This document shows, one piece after another, positions 34,840-47,765 of a DNA stretch of 64,000 bases. Both the position numbers and the translations under genes were made by a program. The notes below the pieces were generated by a model, which was not told the origin of the DNA, did not search any database, and was given only the letters and a program-made list of their open reading frames with translations. Source of the DNA: Rhypophila decipiens (Eukaryota > Ascomycota > Sordariomycetes > Sordariales > Naviculisporaceae); the NCBI GenBank assembly GCA_033297075.1, contig MU858048.1, positions 248,001-312,000 on the forward strand, in the 5' to 3' direction. How positions within the stretch are numbered: the stretch's first letter is position 1; each line of letters starts with the position of its first letter.

Positions 34840-37800
34840 CTAAGCACTTGCCTGGACACCCTCAGCAGCCTCGTCCACTTCGGCCAAGTCGTTCATGCTG
34901 TGGTTATCATAGTCACCCCCGTCGGAGGCATATTCGAGCTTCTCCTGCTGGGCAATGGCTTGTGCCGACACAATCTCAGCGAGACGCTTGAGTCGTGGCG
35001 TTTGGAGCCCTGTTAAAGTTAGCTTCTGATTTGCCAACCCACTCACTCATTTCGGGCATGGGGAACCTACATGATGGGGTATATGTTTCCAGAGCGGTAA
35101 TAACTCTGGGCTCGGCAATCTCATACGGGCCACTGTCGTCCATGTCGACAGCCTGGAGAAGTAGAACGTCACTCTTTTCCGTCACGCGCGAGGCGACAGC
35201 CTTCATGATCTCGCCATTAATAGGTTGCTCGTAATCGGCAACGAGGTACTGGTTGAGAAGCTTCTGGATCTGGTTGGGAGAGAGCCTGTGACAGATTGTT
35301 AGTTCAGACACAGCACTGGTCAGTGCATCAGATCAACTTACATCCAGCAAATATCTTGAATGATCTCGATATCGTTGAGGGTCGCCTTCTTAAGCTGCAA
35401 GAGCTTCGTAGCTTGCTGTTTCCACAGTCAGCATCAATACAAAAATGTCACAAGACAGGAGTGCTTACCATGAGATGCTCGAGCTGAAGGGTGCCTTCAG
35501 GCATGTCATGGCTCTTGCACCACTCTTCGATACGAGTTATGTTGTAGTTGATCTGCAGGCCACGTTTCCACGAGAGGAAGTTTCGGCGCATGAGCAGATC
35601 GTTGAACGCCGTCACGCCGACGAGCCGGAGCAACTCGGTAACGGTCTGGGTAATGATCGAGTCTTCGAGGTAGTACGCCTTCATGGCACGGAAGACGCTA
35701 TTCAGAAGCGACAGCAGGTTGTCCATGCTGTACGCTGGCTGGTTGTTTGACTGGAGGAGCTTTCCAAGGAACCTGTTGTTTTCGTTGGTAACGAAACCTG
35801 GCAAGGACTGCGATTCGATGATGGCAGGAATGATCATCTTGTGCAGCTTCTTCTTCAGCACCTTCATCCAGGTGTGATAGATATTGAACTCCAAGCTCTC
35901 CAAGTCGTGCTTGACAATCTCCAGCAGCCGATCATACTCGTAGTTGTCCGTCTTCTGAGCCTCGTACCAATCCTCGGCCAAGAAAACAAACGAGAGCATT
36001 TCGTGAACATTGGAAAGCCAGAAGGCGCCGGGATTGATGGCCTCCTCGCCGTCATGTTGCATAACCTCTTGCTGGATGGATTGCATTACGTTGGCAAGGA
36101 ATCGCTCCGACTCCTTGACGAAACCGTTGTTCCACATTTCAGAAGTGACCAAGTTGATGAGGTAGGAGGGAAAGAGGACCTCCTTGTCCGAAGGCGGCGG
36201 GTTGGTAGCAGGGGAAGGGATCTTGAGGTTCCGGATAAGACCCATGGTGACCTCCTCGTTCAGACCCTCCTCGTCGGCGAGCAGCGCCTCCAGCTCAAGC
36301 TCGATAGTCTCGGCACCAGGGATGAAGGTTGATCCCGAGAGCGTGGTTTGACGGTTCATACCGGGCATCATAGACACTGGGCGGGGGTTGTAGGCCACGC
36401 TATACCTCTCCAGCTCGCGCGGCTCGGCTCCAGCGCTGCGGCGCTTGGGTTTCTTGGCTGCCACCAAGTTGATAAGACCGTTGGCAACGGCAGGGGCGAC
36501 CCCATTGGTGCCATTCGGCACCTCTCCATTGATGGGGGCGGCTCTCCTGGCTTGCTCCAGGGCCTCCTGCAGCTCGGCGAGTTGCTGTCGGAGGTTGTTC
36601 GTCTCCATCTCGTGACGCTGGCCCTCTTGCTTGGCGACTTCGAGCTCCGTGCTCGTGGAGCGCAAAGATTCCCGGAGCTCGCGCTCTTCCTCTTGCATTC
36701 TCTTGACATTTGCAGACGACTCTTCGAAACTGGCTTGCAGCTTCTTCATCTCGGCCTCCATAGCTTCCAGACGCGCCGCGGCAATACCAGCCTGGTTTGC
36801 TTCGGCTTGGAGCTCCTTGGTTCTGGCCTCCAGAGCGTTGTGCCGATTTCTCCAGATTGTGACCTGGCCCTCGTAGTTTTCCACCTGCGTCTTCAGCTCC
36901 TTGTTTTGGGCCTTCATTGTGCCGAGAGACTGTGTGAGCTCGACCACCTTGTTCTCCAACTTGTACGAAATCTGCTTGAGATCGCGTGCCTCGGCCCGGA
37001 CTGTCTTGTATTCCTTCCGGGCCGTCTTGCCGCGCCACAGACTTTGGATGATGACAATCTTCCTCCGGTATTCTCTCCATGACCGAAGTTGTTGTCTCGA
37101 TCGCCAGTTGCGCTGAATGATGAGGGCCGCGTTTCCGACGCGCGTCTCCATAATCTCCTTTCGTCGCAAGAAGCCCTTCATGACAGCCTGAGCAAGAATG
37201 ACGTCCTTCCTGATGCGCAGGAACTCCTTCCTCTGCTTCTGGCCGCGCCATACTCTTTGGATGGTAACGGCAGCTTTGAGCGTCCGCAGATTCTGGGCTT
37301 GCTTGCGCGCTCTGCTGGCTCTTGCCAGCGCCTGGAATGCGATGATGGAGGAACGCGCGGCAAGATATTTCTTCCGGTAGTACTTGGCTTTGAGGTTCTT
37401 CTGAATCAAGATGGCGCAGTCGTTCAATCTGGTCGTCCGGAGGTTCTCCAAAAAGGCTAGCATGCCGGCCCTGAAGAAGATCTTGGTCAGACCAAGCTGG
37501 TATTTGTCCAAGCCCTTGCCACTGCCAGCTCCAAGAGCCTTGGTGAGGATGGCATCTGCCATTTGTCTGATCTCCGAAGTCCATTGTGTTGAAGGGACCA
37601 GCATGTAGTATCTCAAGGCGAATTCTTCGTATGTCCACCTTGTAGGGTAGCCCGCACAGCTGATACGGACCGTCTCCAAGACACCGCAAGCGCGGAGTTG
37701 GCTCAAGACCATTGGGCCTTCAAATTTCCACGCCTCCTTGGCCTCGTTGGGCTTGATGCAGCGGATGTAATGCACGTCAGTGCTGTTGATGGTATGCATA

Positions 37801-39966
37801 AGCTCGATCAGCGAGGATTTGAAGATGCCGCCAAGCGTTGGCTTGCGGTTAACTGCCACGCCGATTCTCCTACCTGCTGTCGGCTTTACTGCGTTGGAGC
37901 TCGCCGAGGCAAGATCCTTCTCTCTCACCGCCGAGGCTGCCTCCAGGACTGAACCAAGGAAGTGGTTGGTTGAGGCGCGAAGTACTGCCATATGTTCGTC
38001 CGGAACCGTATCACGGTTCTTTTCTATGAAACCGTCCGACTCATACGTGACGTCGATGGCATAGTGGCACACGGTGAAGGCAGACTTGCCAAATCTGGGC
38101 TTCTTGTAGAATTTGTTCTTATCGGCAGCATAGTTGTGGTGGAGCTTGGTAACGAACTGCTCGTCGGAGCCCATAGGCAGCCTGGATTCCTCGTCGAGCA
38201 AGGACAGAATACCCAGCTTTCCTTCGATGAGGTCGATACAGGGCTGATTGTCGGCAAAGTCAATGAAGGTCCAGTCAATCTGCTCCCTCAGGTATTCCTC
38301 CTGCTCCAGTTTAAAAACATGCTGGTTAAACTCTTGTTGAAGCTTCTCGTTGGCGTAATTGATGCAGAACTGCTCGAAAGAGTTCTTGGCGAAATGCTCA
38401 AAGCCGTAGATATCCAGTACACCGATGAAAGAGCTGACGCGATTTAAGACTTCCTCGGTAGCAAGACTGCGATTGATAATCTCTACCAGCCAGTCGAACA
38501 GACTGGAGTAAATGAACTTGGCGACGGAATCACGGACAACAATCGCCTGCGCTTGCGTGAGATTCGACGTGATCTTTTCACCACGCGTGACCAGCTGCTT
38601 CTTGACGATCCATTTGGAGAACTCGGCAGCATCGATGCCGAGGATTTCGCAAGCTTTTACCAGCGAGGGCTCCGTTGAGGAGAGCACACTGTCGGTCCGG
38701 GTCGCACCAATCTTGACATTTCCTAGATGGAGCAGGCCAGCAAGGAGCTTGAAAACCTCGGTCTGCTGGGCTTCGCTCACACCAATCGTCTTGAGTGACT
38801 GCTTGGTTGCGTTGAACTCGGCCCTGTCATCCACACCGTCAATGGTCGGAGTATTGCCCTGGTTGAGATACTCGAATTGCTCAATAGGCCCCAGGCCCAA
38901 CTCCTGTCGTTCCTTGTCCGAGACACCAGCCACAAGTTGGTAGAAGATGTGGTAGTTTCTCTCCTTCAACGGTTGGAAGACCAATCTCGATCGTTCCAGC
39001 AGATATGTCCTGATCTTTGCGCCAATGATGTTGGTGCCTTTATCAAACATGATTTCGATGTACTTTCCGAATCGGGACGAGTTGTCGTTTCGAGTCGTTT
39101 TGGCGTTTCCGAACGCTTCCATGATCGGATTCGTTGCCAGGATGGCCTCTTCTGTCTTGCTCATAGCTTCGGGGCCTCTCTTGGATCGCGAACCGGGGCT
39201 GTCCGGGGATTCTCTTGTTGCGAAATACCTCATGATATACTTTGCGCTGACTGTCTTACCAGCACCAGACTCTCCCGACACGACGATGGTCTGGTTCTTT
39301 CCATCCCGCAACATGTCCCTGCCACCTTGTCAGTCTCTGTTCAACAGCGTGAAATTTTCGCCCTGGGTTCTTACATGAAGGCTTCCTCGGCAATAGCAAA
39401 AAGATGGGGCGCCTGAGTTGCCCTCTGTTTGCCGGCATATACCTGAACCATGCCGGGCACATATAGCGAGTCTACTCTGGCGAATGGATTGGTCGCTATT
39501 AACACGATTCCGGAGTATGTGTATATTTCTTTCTGTAGATAACGAAGGCGGATAGCCTGCAGCACTGTTGGAGAAGAGGGTCAGCTCTGCACCGTTGCAG
39601 TGTTAAGCCTGGGGAAGCGGTGATTTACCAGCAGGCTCGTTTAGGTGAGAGAGGTTGGTCAGATCATCGCTAGCTTCGAGCATCGTGGGGTTCATCAGCG
39701 GTGGCAGTACGGAGGCATTGCCGGACTGGAGCGCCTCAAGGGCGACCTCGATCGTCTTGGTCTGTTGATCGATTTAGAACGTCAGCCAGGTATTCGCACC
39801 ACGAGCAATGCGCATGCATCATCTTTCGCACCTCTCCATTTTCTAGCTCGAAGACAAGTTGGACTTTGTCTCCATTTACTGTCTTCTTGACAACCTCTGA
39901 GGCAACCCAGCCCTCTGTTGCGTCGGGCTGCCACGCTCTCGTGCCAACATCATAGCTCTCCGACAT
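34840..39966 (-). CDS. myo5: Class V myosin heavy chain
   Basis: An actin motor that carries secretory vesicles and organelles to the hyphal tip. Seven exons: 39966-39832, 39761-39629, 39564-39375, 39318-35469, 35415-35342, 35285-35071 and 35009-34840 (1588 aa). An SH3-like N-terminus (GWVASEVVKKTVNGDKVQL) precedes the motor with P-loop GESGAGKT (168-175), switch I NDNSSRFGK, switch II DIYGFEHF and actin-binding YIRCIKPN. A neck of about six IQ motifs follows (for example AVTIQRVWRGQKQRKEF), then a coiled coil (about residues 920-1080) and a C-terminal DIL cargo domain (NNRFLGKLLQ, MRRNFLSWKRGLQINYNI). Length and order match fungal Myo2/MYO-5. The reading frame stays open for 96 codons after the TAG stop. 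Confidence 0.95.
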
Positions 39967-42900
39967 TGGATGCGACGGGCGACGTGGGACGTCTTGGGGA
40001 TTTCGATTGTGGTCGTTCGCTCGGTCGATGGCTTCAAGAAGCCAACAATGTCATCAGGCGGCCCGCGGAGAGGCACGCTGGTGGTGGATAGGTCGGGTTG
40101 GTGGTGGACCCGGGGAGATCAGGCGTTCCAAGAGTTCGAGGACGGGAGCGGATGCGGATGCGGAAATGATTCAAGAGGCGGAGACGTTTCGAGGTACCAA
40201 GCAGAAAGAGACAATGCCGCTGTTAGAGAAGAAGACATTCATGAGAAATCGAGTGAATTAAACAAGCAGGTTTATTGAATATTAGGTATGCTCTGGGCAG
40301 CGAAGCACTCTCGATCGTCGTCGTTGATGCCGACCCGGACGGATGGCAGAGAAAGGGGGTTCGGACGCGTTGAACGTTGCGTGTTGTTCCTGGTAAACGA
40401 GCCTGGAGGCAGGTTCCAGCAAAAAAGTCGGGGCCGGGACAACGTCGTGAAGTTTAGGGGCGGGAAAAAAGGTGCAGGGATCCGATGGAGGGCAAGGTCG
40501 ATTGCAATGGTCGCTGTTCACCGTTCCGCCCAGTGGTCCGGCGTATCAGCTGGGGCGGGTTTACAAGGGGAGAAGGAGCACGGGCTCGGGTGTTGATTGG
40601 ATGGTGCACTGCGCCAACAACCTCCGCAAAGACGGTGAACAAAGTGACGGGAGGCACCAAGAAGACTCTTATACGAGAGCTGATCCGCCGATGGTGTTCT
40701 TGTAGATTGAAGACGAGGAATAGCTTGGGGGCAGATGCTAAGAAGGTAGTTGGACAGTTTTTGTTATCACATTAGAATTCATTATATTTGGTCAACTCGC
40801 AGTGGATTTCTTAGGAGCAATGCACATTTGGTGCATCACGGCCCCTTCCAGAGCTCGGCCTGAGAGACCATAGAATCATAAACAGAATGGAATGCGAATT
40901 CACGTGTATTTCGCGTGCTTCTGCCATCCCGCCTATTTTTGACTTGGATACGTAGTACTGCATAGTAAACAGACAAAACGACAATCGTCAAATTCCATTC
41001 TTGCCCCTATCTGTGGTTTCCCTATGGTTGAAGCCGTCACACTCCACAGCTCCGTTTCGACTTGCAGCTCGGAGCAAAGATGTGAGCCCTCAAATCCATA
41101 TCCAACCCACAGTGGCGGGCGTCTTCTGTGGGAGCTGGCTGCTGTGTGACTCGGGTTTCTTCAAGCGGCAAGCTCTCCACTGACGGCAACATTCACCAAG
41201 CTTCCAGCCATCCAGCCAACACCGCAGAGTGATAAATTCTGGAGGGTGTGCCGGTCAAGATGTTCTTGAAAACTTAGTACCGGTATGCATCCCGCACCGC
41301 CGTTTTCCATCACCCCCATCTCAAATGCAGGGGGTTGCAGGATGTGTCTGCGGTCAGGCAGATCACCACAAACAAACGGGAACAAAAGTGGGTCCACCAA
41401 TCCGTTTTACCCCTATTTTTCTGTTGAACCGGGGACTTTTTCATGAGCTGTTAACAAGAGGCATATCCGCACAGTGGAATAACGATATTGCGTGGTGGTC
41501 AAACAGGAAACTCCCTCATGCTTCCTAGCAAGCTCCAGTTCTACGTTTCAGTCTTTCTGACCTCTCTTCGGAATAACAAGTCACGCAGCAAGCAATGCTT
41601 TGCGAAGGAGAAGCAAAAGTCCAAGTTCTTGGATACCGTAGGCCTTCATCCATATCATACCACAGAGGATCACCCCTCTCGAGACCTACCAAGGTAGGTA
41701 GGTGTCAAGGAATCCTTCAAGAAACTACACACCTGTGCCGTCGCCGTACGGAGTGGGATGCAAGCAGAGAAACAACGGTAATGCGCTTGCCCATCCGGCA
41801 TCCATCTTCCTGAAACAACAAAAACATGCTCCGGGCCGCACAGATCCTCGTCGAAGAAACGGAGCATGGTACGGATAACGGGAGTTCCCAAGCAGTAATT
41901 CAAACAGTACTGGTACTGTACGTCCTACTGGCCCGACTCAGAGTTGATAATAACCACAGGTATGGGATTATCAGCATGGATATGAACAAATCTTCTTCTA
42001 GGTAGTGTTCTAGAAAATACCGGCCTATATTTTGCTACTGTAGTGTAGCATCCTCCCTCCCAATGGAAGCAAAACCTCTCGTTTGAACGTGCTCTTGGTT
42101 GTTCCGCTCTCTTGAAATAGAAAGATTGCAACAACACCGGGGAAATCTTTGTTTTACGCCAAGGGAGATCTTGAGCATCATACACGGTAACTTTCCGTGG
42201 TGGGTAAAAGGGAATAAACAATACCTGGAATATATGTCTCAACTAACTCCAATAGACGTCTTCACTACGCAGAAAGTATACCTTGATCATGTCGGAATAG
42301 ATGCCTAGGTTATGAATGGGCTTGGAAATATTCTCTATCAGCATATCGTCTTACCATCACAGAACCCACGTAGAAGCACAAGCACCAGGCTTCTTTACAA
42401 GGAGATAGACAGGGAGGAACACATCTACCGGGAATAAATACTCCTGGCGTCTGGGCCACATCATCAGAGTCGAAGCGTGAAAGGTCTCGCGAGTCTGTCT
42501 CAGATGGTGGAGGAAAGACATATCTCGACTCCCATGGTACCCAGCCGGGCTAGCAGAGTATATTTCAATATTCCATTGTTATATCCATCAACAATGGTTA
42601 CTGTCCACCGGTAGCCCGGGTCTGGAATTCCCGCATGCTAGAATGAAACTTCCATACGCATCACTTTGTGAAACATGTACGTGATTGGTATATCTTCCTG
42701 ATGATTCTCCTGCCTGCCCTCTTGTTCAAATGCTCGCTGGCTCGGATTAGATCCCTTACGGCTACCATCAAATGTTGAAAGTTATACGTGGTATCCTTGG
42801 AATATATGCCTAGTGATGATTTTCCATGCCACCCCTTTCTTGAAATCCCCGCAGGCCTCCATTTGATTTTTGTATGCATGCATATTTTCCCATCCCTCCC

Positions 42901-43007
42901 TCCATCCTATGTTGAAATTTTATGCCTCCCTTGCACCTTTTAGATCAGTCAGAAAACAAGACGCCATTTACTCCTGAATAGACCCCCAAAAACAGAACCC
43001 AAGCAGC
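39967..43007. other. 3-kb gene-free region
   Basis: Holds the myosin promoter at its left and the phosphoglycerate dehydrogenase 3' UTR at its right. A 16-nt palindrome ACCTACC-AA-GGTAGGT lies at about 41685-41700. No protein-like frame or RNA gene was recognised. Confidence 0.45.
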
Positions 43008-44606
43008 TCAGTACAAGATTCGTGTAAGTACCCTCGAGCTAAGAGCATCAAGGTTATCGCGGATATCTTTAATATCCTCCGGTTTGACGGCTGACACATC
43101 AGCCATAAGATAGGCGATATCCCCTTTGCTGTCCGAGATCTGTTTGTCGACGTTGTGGTCGGCAAGGATCTCGTTGACCTTACGCAGCACACCAGGAACG
43201 TTGCGATGGATGTAGATGATGCGTGCGTGGTTGGGCTCGTCCAGAGTGAGCGAGCGCATGTTGACCTCTGGGAGGTTGACGCTGCCAAGGGTGATTCCCT
43301 GGTTGATGTAGCGCACAAGTGCGTCGGCAACCTCCACTCCGATCGCTCGCTGGGCCTCCTCGGTGCTGCCACCAATGTGTGGGGTTAAGATGAGGTTGCT
43401 GAGACTGCGGAGATCGTCGCCCCAGGTGTTGAGTTCCGCGTTAAAGTAGTCGCCGTTGCCGGCAGGCTCGTTGGGGAACACATCGAGGGCAGCGCCGGCA
43501 ATCTTGCCGGCACGGGAGGCCTTGATCAAGGCGGGAATGTCGACGACGGTGCCACGGCTAGCGTTGATAAGATAGGCTCCCGACTTCATTTTCTCAAACT
43601 GCTTGGCCGAGATCATGTTCTTGGTCTCGGGAGTCTCGGGGACGTGCAGAGTGACGAAATCGGCCTGCTGCAAGAGGTCATCCAGACTGGGCACTTGCCG
43701 CGCACTTCCGATGGCCATTAGGGTAACAACGTCGTAGTAGATGACCACCATGCCCATGGCCTCGGCCAAGACAGAGAGCTGCGAGCCGATATGCCCGTAG
43801 CCGACAATTCCGAGCGTCTTGCCCCGGATCTCCCAGCACTTGTTGCTCACCTTGTTCCAGGTGCCACGGTGCATTTCATTGGAGCGGTCGCCCAGCTGGC
43901 GTGCGAGGGTGATGATCTCGGCAATCACCAGCTCAGCAACACTGCGAGAGTTGGCGAATGGCGAGTTGAAGACAGCAATACCATGTTTGGCAGCATAGTC
44001 CAGGTCGACCTGGTTGGTGCCGATGCAGAAGCAGCCAACGACAAGCAAGTTTTTGGCCTCTGCCAATACTTTTGCTGTCAACTTCGTCTTGGAACGAATG
44101 CCAATAACGTGAACATCCCTTGATAGAAACGTTAGCTGGATTTGCTCAGAAGTTAATTCGGAGCCGGGGGTTCTTGAGCGACCCCATAACATCGTATGTT
44201 TGGCTATGTGTGAAAATTTATGGGTCTCCGAATGCGGAAATCCCGAATCACCACCACGCAGAAAACGGCTCATCCAGAACAGTACCAAGTAACAGGCAAA
44301 GGGCACTCACCGAATCTTCTCAATAAGCTGGTCTTCTGGCAGGGAGGCCTTCTGAAATTCCACCTGGTAGCCCTGACCCTTCAGAATATCCTGACCGGTT
44401 TGGTTGACGTTCTCGAGGAGTAGGATCTTGATGTCCTCGGTGTTGAAGGGCTTGAGGTGCTTGGGCGCCGCCCGGTGAGCTAAATTGCTAGCCATGAAGC
44501 TCTGACCCTGGCTTGCAGGTGGTGAGTGGAAAGTTGCTGACGGTGAAACGCTGAGGCTGCTGTAGGAAACTTTGCCCGGCGCCGAAATATTTATTGGGGA
44601 GGACAT
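43008..44606 (-). CDS. ser33: D-3-phosphoglycerate dehydrogenase
   Basis: First committed step of serine synthesis: oxidises 3-phosphoglycerate to 3-phosphohydroxypyruvate with NAD. Two exons, 44606-44311 and 44118-43008 (468 aa). A Ser/Pro-rich N-terminal extension of about 50 residues precedes the catalytic domain, as in yeast Ser3/Ser33. GCFCIGTNQVDLD and SPFANSRSVAELVIAEI are substrate-site segments. GIVGYGHIGSQ is the NAD fold. NASRGTVVDI carries the catalytic Arg and LTPHIGGSTEEAQ the catalytic His. The C-terminus is an ACT domain (IHRNVPGVLRKVNEILADHNV), the probable serine feedback site. A later Met (Met38) could serve as an alternative start. Confidence 0.95.
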
Positions 44607-46288
44607 GGCTCTGGTGGAGCAGAGGTGTTGGTTGACGATATAGGAGGATTTTTTATGGTGAACAGGAAGGCGTATTAATTCAAGATAATGACTCCAACGC
44701 GTATAATAATGGTTTTCAGATCAAAGTTTTGTAAGGAGAGATGAGTCTATATGTAATTGCCTGAGCTCTTTGCAGTCACCTTTGGAGGGGCTTTGATGGC
44801 GGGGTCATCTTCAAGCGGGGCCGAGTCACTTTATTGCCAGGGATCTGGACAGGAAATACCAAATCCCAGCCAACGCTCTCGAGACATCAGCCCGTGTGCA
44901 TGTATTTTCTGTTCGGACCCCTGCGAAAATCTTTCTAGACCCAATGACGGCATGCGCCATCCGTCAATTACAATTGTGGGGGTTGCAAATGGTTGGTCAC
45001 CAAAAGAAACGGGAGAAAAAAGTTTTGGCCTGCCAAGCGCAAGACTCACTCGTCCAGATTTTTAATACAAGGCGAAGTTGACGTATGCGACATGATATTC
45101 GATGTTGGCCTCTAGACCATCGAACCAACATCGTGTACAATGTGGCGCATATTATATTGTTGGAGTCCTTTCTCCTGGCCAGGTACCCCTCCATCTGAGC
45201 CTCCGTCTCGGAACAAAAATATGGCAGAAATCCAGGCGGGTCCATCAACAGATCACCTCACCTCACCTTTGGCCTTGACTTGCGGGTTCACCCCAGACCC
45301 CATAGGTACAAAGGTAGTGTAACTACGACCGGTAAGAAACCATCCACACAATTACCCGGCGCAGGAGAAAACACAGAACCACCGCCCAGTCGGTGTCGCT
45401 CGGCTTGCATAAAGTGAGCACAGGGTATGGTCGCTACTCGCTACACAACATGTGAGTGGGGGTATGAGCCAGTTCATGGATGGACCAGTGGTGCAAAGCC
45501 GTTCCTGATCCAGCGGGTCGGACCCACGATGCGTTTTCCTGGAGTCACAAATATATACAATGGATCTAGTCATATATTGAGTCCACTCCCACCAGACTGC
45601 ATTGCTCCGATACGACGCCGGGGATTCCGCGGGAGGGCCAGTCTCAGCATGTAGGTTGGGAGCAAACGGAACCGGGGCAGGTGGTGAGGAATGCAGTATT
45701 CACGAGCTCTTGCACATAATGAAAAATAGAGAGTGCCTTTGGTGAAAACACTTTTGTGCATTGCTATTTAATTTCACCCCCTTGAAAAGCTCAAGGTCCT
45801 TGTCCCATCCTTTGGTGAAAAGACAGCTAACTACCGCTGAGAATCGACTGACCCGATTATACGCGCGGGCGACACTTGTCTCGCGCCGTCAGTCTGCGCT
45901 TGAAAGTGGAATTCTTCCCCCCAAAGTACTTTCTAATATGCCACTGCTACATAGGAGATGAAGAGGCCTTCCAGGTGACGCGAAAGAACGGCGCAGCGCA
46001 ACCAAGCCATAAACATTCAACGACATAAAGAAAAGCAAACTTCCCCAAAAAGAAGACTCCCTTGTCGGCCGTGGTGCATTATAATGAGCTAGTCTCATCG
46101 TGGTAGCCATTCGCTAGAATTTCATTCGCCCCAGTTCTGCTCATTTCCAGTCGAGAGCCGCCATGCCTAGCCATGTACGCCGAGAATTAGGTATGATGGA
46201 CCGATATATGGTGAGGTCCTTAAGTAAGCTTGTATAGCTGGGATTCCCAACAAGGGCGGACATTATGTCGCGTATTGATGTCAAGCAT
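44607..46288. other. Intergenic, phosphoglycerate dehydrogenase promoter and NAP1 3' end
   Basis: About 1.7 kb. No coding frame, repeat or RNA gene recognised. Confidence 0.5.
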
Positions 46289-47765
46289 CTAGCTCTGCTT
46301 GCACTCAGCGGCCTCCTGCTTGGGCTTGGAGCCATCCTCCTGAATAAATGTTAGTATGTTGTCACAAGGCAATGCCAACTAGATATACTTACGTCATCGT
46401 CGTCCTCTGATTCATCCTCATCATCCTGATCGTCGCTGATATCGTCATCATCGTCGTCCTCGTCATCGTACCCCTCCAAGTCTTCCTCATCAATCTCCTC
46501 AAACGCGAGCGCCTCACCCGTGAACCAGTCGATGGCGCGAGGAATGAGCTTCTCCTTGATATCCTCACCCAGTTGGTAGTCGAGCTCAAGACGCTCCTCG
46601 ATATCGGAAGCGGCATCGTCGTCGTCCTCGGTCGGGGCCTTGGGCGGGGAGAAGAAGTTGAAGAATGACTCGGTGGGGACAGTCTTCTTGACGATACGGG
46701 TTTGTTTCGTGGCTATACTAGTCAGCAACTTTCATATTTGTTGACCAAAGCGGCGTATGCTTACTCTTGTTGCGTTGTTTCTTTTGCTCAACACGAACCG
46801 TCAGGTCTTGGCCATCCTTCCAGTCGATCTTGTCACCTTCGGCGTGGTCGTAGATGAAGTCGCCACCGTAACCGCTCTCATTTTGGTAGAAGTAGGTCTT
46901 GGTGATGGTCTTGTTGGTGAAATAGGGGTTCTCCTCGAACTCGAAAATGAGGCGGAAACCAGGCTTGTCGAGATACTGCATGCGGATATCGGTAAGGTGC
47001 TTCAGGGCGCCTTCATCACGGTCCGTGATCATCTCGGCGAGAGAGATTTGGTTCTTCATGGCGGAGAGCCAGAACTCGGGAATACCAGCTACCTTTTCTT
47101 TGGGCTCCTCGGTCTTTTCCTCCTTCACGGCAGCACCCTCGCCCTCGTCATCCTCATCATCACTCTCCTCGCCAGCCTTGATCTGATCATCGCTTGGCTC
47201 GGTGGCGCCATTTACGATGGCGGACCGTTGCTCGTAGAGTGGGGTGAACTTGGCAAAGTACTTCTTCTCAAGTTGGAGAACCTCTTCTTGGAACTCAGCC
47301 TCGAGTTTCGAGTGCTCTTTTTGGATGCCCTTCAGGCCCTGGACACGGCGCTTGACCTCGGCAGGGAGAGACTCGATATACCCAGAGGATCGGCCAACAA
47401 GGGAGCCGAGACGACCCTGAATCATGTTGATAAGCTGGGGATTTTGGGCGAAGATAGACGCGGCAGTGGCACGATCCAGATCCTCTGTCAAACAACTGGT
47501 CAGCATGCTTTGTTGGGCAGCAAAGAACCAAACACGACAAACAGCATACACACCTTCCTTGATGCTAGCAACTCCGGGTTGCTGGGCGTGCGATGAGATG
47601 GGAGCATTGCTGGCCGGTGTGTTTTGCGGAGTTCTGTGTAGATGCGAATGTCAGTGAGACTCCTTATCGAGCCGGCAGAAAACAGGGCTGCCTTTGTAAA
47701 ACTTCACGAAGGTTGACCTACGGAGCAACCGGGTCTGGCCGCTTGTTTCTGATGGGTTCAGCCAT
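46289..47765 (-). CDS. nap1: Nucleosome assembly protein 1 (histone chaperone)
   Basis: Binds H2A-H2B, shuttles histones and assembles nucleosomes. Five exons: 47765-47722, 47633-47554, 47484-46765, 46712-46393 and 46339-46289 (404 aa). The long dimerisation helix ([44 protein letters not shown]) is followed by an acidic loop, [29 protein letters not shown] and [11 protein letters not shown]. An acidic tail made mostly of Asp and Glu comes next. The last 51-nt exon adds a Lys-rich end with C-terminal CKQS, a CaaX-type box like the CKQQ of animal NAP1L1. The branch point of the final intron is TACTAAC. Confidence is high. Confidence 0.95.

Noticed and set aside
36400..37689. 429-codon minus-strand frame inside the myosin gene
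   Set aside because: Overlaps the myosin exon in another frame. The myosin frame is clearly the conserved one.
41685..41700. ACCTACC-AA-GGTAGGT palindrome
   Set aside because: Short GGTAGG palindromes are common in fungal intergenic DNA; a single occurrence without context.
46757..47596. 279-codon open frame on the plus strand
   Set aside because: Exact antisense shadow of the main NAP1 exon; composition (Val/Leu/Gly-rich) reflects complement of acidic codons.
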